Shown here: positions 61,523 to 64,000 of the stretch, in pieces
Layout: each line of letters starts with the position of its first letter
Position numbering within the stretch: position 1 is the stretch's first letter
NCBI GenBank assembly: GCA_934489015.1
Contig: CAKSSN010000008.1
Location: 1 to 64,000 of the forward strand
Direction: 5' to 3'
From: an uncultured Clostridia bacterium
Lineage (GTDB): Bacteria; Bacillota; Clostridia; UBA1381
DNA length: 64,000 bases
Translations under genes and position numbers: made by a program
The notes under the pieces: generated by a model
The model's input: the letters and a program-made list of their open reading frames with translations, nothing else
What the model was told of the DNA's origin: nothing
The model's database searches: none

Positions 61523-62443
61523 TCATATTATATTGCATATAAAGCATTTTAACAAATCCTCTATATAACCAATATCTTCAGTGTTTGATATATTTATCTG
61601 AGAATTTCCGTTACCATGATGCCCTATATTAGTAACATCCTTTATAATCTTCTTTGGATCATTTAATGTGTTTGGTTCAGTGTTTATCCATAGAACCAAA
61701 GATTTCTTTTGTAATTTTATTGAAACAACACTTTTTCTGCCTCTATTAAAGCCTATATACAACTTAGTCGGTTTCAATGTAATATTATCATCCAAGCCCA
61801 ATATATATTCTTTCAATTCATTATATATATCTACTATACAATCATCCGCTACATCGATCAATTCTTTTTCCGAATAAGTTTTTGTTTCTTTCGACACTTC
61901 TTGTTTTATATCTGTATCCAATATTGGTGCTATTGATTTGATGCTCTCATCAGAATTTGCAGAAACAATTTGCTCAAAAGATATTGTATTGTTTTGATAC
62001 CTTTTTATTTTCCATAGTTCTATCGGCAAATCTTTAAAGTTAATCGAATTGATTTGATATTTCGTGAAATTTGGGCTTATAAAAATTACTCTTGATTGCG
62101 ACCAATCAAAATCGTTTAAATATTTATTATCGTGAAATTTTATATTATACCTAAGTACAAAGTCAGCCTTATGATTAAACATTGTTGAGAGATATGTATA
62201 TCCTTGATCTATTACGCTTACATTTCTCTGATTTTTATACTCAATAATAACAAATGAATTAACTTCTTTATCAAAAGCAACAGTATCAAGTCTAAAATCA
62301 GCCACAGAAAATTCTGTATCCACAAATTCCAAATTTATAAGCTTTTGCAAATTATTTTCGCAAAGTGTCTGCAATTCTTTTTCGGATTTAAATGGTTGTT
62401 CTTTTACTTCTTGAACCGCATTATCTTTAACATTAAACAGCAT
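61523..62443 (-). CDS. Nuclease-like protein with C-terminal DUF5655 domain
   Basis: 306 aa. The N-terminal half has a PD-(D/E)XK-like arrangement (FRLDTVAFD followed by FVIIEYKNQ) suggesting a nuclease core. The C-terminal part (about 185-306) has LYIGFNRGRKSVVSIKLQKK and LVLWINTE, which match DUF5655. Such proteins are common next to restriction systems, but their role is not known. AT-rich like its neighbours. Confidence 0.75.
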   Translation of the reverse strand: MLFNVKDNAVQEVKEQPFKSEKELQTLCENNLQKLINLEFVDTEFSVADFRLDTVAFDKEVNSFVIIEYKNQRNVSVIDQGYTYLSTMFNHKADFVLRYNIKFHDNKYLNDFDWSQSRVIFISPNFTKYQINSINFKDLPIELWKIKRYQNNTISFEQIVSANSDESIKSIAPILDTDIKQEVSKETKTYSEKELIDVADDCIVDIYNELKEYILGLDDNITLKPTKLYIGFNRGRKSVVSIKLQKKSLVLWINTEPNTLNDPKKIIKDVTNIGHHGNGNSQINISNTEDIGYIEDLLKCFICNII

Positions 62444-62456
62444 ATCACAATACCCC

Positions 62457-63317
62457 TTATTTCATTACTTTCTCAATTATCCCATTTTCCAAATCATTTA
62501 TGTTATAAATGTGCTCCATAACATCAAATGTTTCTTCAAGGTTATGTCTTGCACTTGTCCAACCTTTTCCGTCTGTAAACCATACAAATGTAAATTCATC
62601 TATGGTATCGGTTTCCAATGCAAGTGTCTTATAACTACGAGCTGTTTCATTTAGCTTACTGCCGCCGCTACCATAAAAGTTAGTTTCAATACCATAAATC
62701 ATATTAGGCGTTTTAATTACATAGTCAAAACGTTTTTCCATTTTACCTTGATTGGAAATCGCCGATAAATCTATGCTCCACTTTTCTGTAATCTGGTGAA
62801 TATACATTTCCTTAAAATAATTTTCATCTTTAACAAATCCGGCTTTTTGGATAAAACTTTCAACTAAATTTTCCATAAGATGTCCGCCACGATTTTTGCG
62901 ACCATTAGAATCAAGTCCTGTTTCAACACCTGTTGCGTAGTCAACCAAATTGTTTATAATATGATTTGTCATCAAATCGAACAAACCGGTTTTACGCATA
63001 AATACCTTATATTGCTCTACGGATTGATTGGACTTTTTAAATTCGTATGTAAACTCACCATCCCCATCAATAGCATAAATTTCATTTGCTCTTACCGCCA
63101 AAAGCAACGGAATACACTTTAATATTTCAGGATATTTTCCGAGTAAAAGCTCAAAATCCGCCTCAATATTCTTTGAGCCAATAAGAGAATTTAAGATATT
63201 AAGCTCAATCTTGATATTATCTACATTTCTATGAACCTTTTCAAAATCTATATAATAGCCGTAATCCGCAATACTATTACGAAATCCTGACAGCCATGTA
63301 TTAAAATCTCTCGACAT
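62457..63317 (-). CDS. DpnII/MboI-family type II restriction endonuclease
   Basis: 286 aa, the usual DpnII length. The central LLLAVRANEIYAIDG and the C-terminal nuclease site FDYVIKTPNMIYGIETNFYG, then GSKLNETARSYK, are characteristic of the family, which cuts GATC. The ATG at 63317 with AGGAGG 8 nt upstream was preferred to a GTG one codon earlier. The Dam-like methylase at the window edge would protect the same site. Confidence 0.9.
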   Translation of the reverse strand: MSRDFNTWLSGFRNSIADYGYYIDFEKVHRNVDNIKIELNILNSLIGSKNIEADFELLLGKYPEILKCIPLLLAVRANEIYAIDGDGEFTYEFKKSNQSVEQYKVFMRKTGLFDLMTNHIINNLVDYATGVETGLDSNGRKNRGGHLMENLVESFIQKAGFVKDENYFKEMYIHQITEKWSIDLSAISNQGKMEKRFDYVIKTPNMIYGIETNFYGSGGSKLNETARSYKTLALETDTIDEFTFVWFTDGKGWTSARHNLEETFDVMEHIYNINDLENGIIEKVMK

Positions 63318-63320
63318 CAC

Positions 63321-63857
63321 TTATTCCTCCTCATAATTTGGCGGTACCGGTAATCCCAACTTTGTAAGCGGTATGTATTCAAAATAATAGTGACAATTCA
63401 TACTTATGATATAATCCAATACATCTTTATATTTAGGATCTTTAAACCAACTTGAAAGTAGATATATGTATTCAACATCAACATTGAGCTGTGCCATTAA
63501 CTTCTGGTATTGTTTTCTTTTAAAATCACAAGTTTGTAATTTTTCATCAACGGAACCCGCCACCTGCTGATATTTGCATTCAATAATAAACAGCGTGTTA
63601 TTAATGATTACATAAATGCTGTCATCAGGCAGAAGCTTTTTTGAAATAATCTTCTTCCAATCAACTCCTACTTCCTCCAAAAATCTATAAAATCCGTGCT
63701 TTTTGAAAATTCGAGCAACTTTTTCATCATTATAAAACACAATGTTGTCTGTCACACGATACCCCTTTTGCTTGCTTAAGAAAGTAGCCAAATCTGTTTT
63801 TCCCTCAAATACAAGTCCGGTTTTGGTATTGCCTCCGCCTTTTCCATTCTTTATCAT
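63321..63857 (-). CDS. PD-(D/E)XK nuclease-like protein
   Basis: 178 aa. The core DDSIYVIINNTLFIIECKYQ gives a D...ExK catalytic pattern. The N-terminus (GGGNTKTGLVFEGKTDL) and the ending (PLTKLGLPVPP) are shared, as far as I recall, with small endonucleases found beside Dam-like methylases. Its 3' end abuts the DpnII-type gene. The presence of two endonuclease genes behind one Dam-like methylase is unusual. Confidence 0.75.
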   Translation of the reverse strand: MIKNGKGGGNTKTGLVFEGKTDLATFLSKQKGYRVTDNIVFYNDEKVARIFKKHGFYRFLEEVGVDWKKIISKKLLPDDSIYVIINNTLFIIECKYQQVAGSVDEKLQTCDFKRKQYQKLMAQLNVDVEYIYLLSSWFKDPKYKDVLDYIISMNCHYYFEYIPLTKLGLPVPPNYEEE

Positions 63858-63872
63858 AAGTCCAAAATCTCC

Positions 63873-64000
63873 TTAAAAATTTGATATAAGCAATTCTTTG
63901 ATTTTTCCCCTTGCTTCACTATTACAATTAATCATTCGTACAGCCTCTACTCGCTTGATTTTATGAGTGGAATAGATGTTGTCAAAGAAATCATCCTGTG
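63873..64000 (-). CDS. Dam-like (D12 class) adenine-N6 methyltransferase, C-terminal fragment at window edge
   Basis: Only the last 42 codons are inside the window. They read as a protein tail containing YSTHKIKRVEAVRMINCNS and then RGKIKELLISNF before TAA (63873-63875). This matches the conserved end of Dam/M.DpnII-type GATC methylases. It is 15 bp upstream of the PD-(D/E)XK gene and is probably the first or second gene of the operon. Catalytic DPPY and AdoMet motifs are outside the window. Confidence 0.75.
   Translation of the reverse strand, partial: QDDFFDNIYSTHKIKRVEAVRMINCNSEARGKIKELLISNF

Overview
The window looks like a chromosomal segment of an anaerobic, endospore-forming, Gram-positive-type member of the Clostridia, of low to moderate GC. 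Support: spore genes yabP and yabQ in the Bacillus-like order mazG-(hup)-rqcP-yabP-yabQ-divIC-yabR; an alr-mazE-mazF order as in Bacillus; ArgR, RseC, HemZ and a DnaI-like loader; iorAB indolepyruvate oxidoreductase typical of amino-acid fermenters; and an S-layer-homology protein. No rRNA, tRNA, IS element or prophage was recognised.

Layout. 167-16578 (minus strand) is mostly housekeeping: rseP, dxr, an SLH surface protein, three tandem M42 aminopeptidases, holB-rseC-recN-argR-nadK, an M19 dipeptidase, yraN, rnhB and small enzymes. 16656-20197 (minus) is a cpsC-cpsD polysaccharide regulatory pair followed by fucU and a rhamnulokinase. 20410-24132 (minus) holds an MFS transporter and iorAB. 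24428-34983 (plus) is an unusual accessory operon: an SPFH-SHOCT protein, a membrane/TPR/DUF6273-like protein, and an A-B-A'-B' array of four zinc-ribbon, TIR, membrane-anchored proteins, ending in coding debris of a further unit. 35161-42832 (plus) is housekeeping again: hemZ, dnaI-like, rdgB, nnr, alr, and a mazEF pair whose antitoxin has no DNA-binding domain. 42944-49542 (minus) is a complete type II-A CRISPR-Cas locus (csn2, cas2, cas1, cas9, and a 5-repeat array with leader and promoter), but no tracrRNA could be recognised. 49680-58971 (plus) carries mazG, hup, the yab/divIC cluster, pncB, and tsaC-ywlE-rimI-tsaD-lspA-LMW-PTP. 59211-64000 (minus) is an AT-rich restriction-modification operon: the end of a Dam-like methylase, a PD-(D/E)XK nuclease, a DpnII-family endonuclease, a DUF5655 nuclease-like protein, a second methyltransferase, a metallo-beta-lactamase-fold protein and a membrane protein.

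Three antiviral or conflict modules therefore punctuate otherwise conserved chromosome. The best candidate for an undescribed system is 24428-34983. Each TIR protein has a zinc ribbon and TIR domain predicted to lie in the cytosol, one membrane helix, a short helical repeat, and a C-terminal domain predicted to lie outside. The two A paralogues share about 830 bp of identical DNA over the TIR half, yet their C-terminal domains are strongly diverged. This pattern suggests a conserved effector coupled to changing sensors, kept uniform by gene conversion. Functions for this operon are inference from architecture only.
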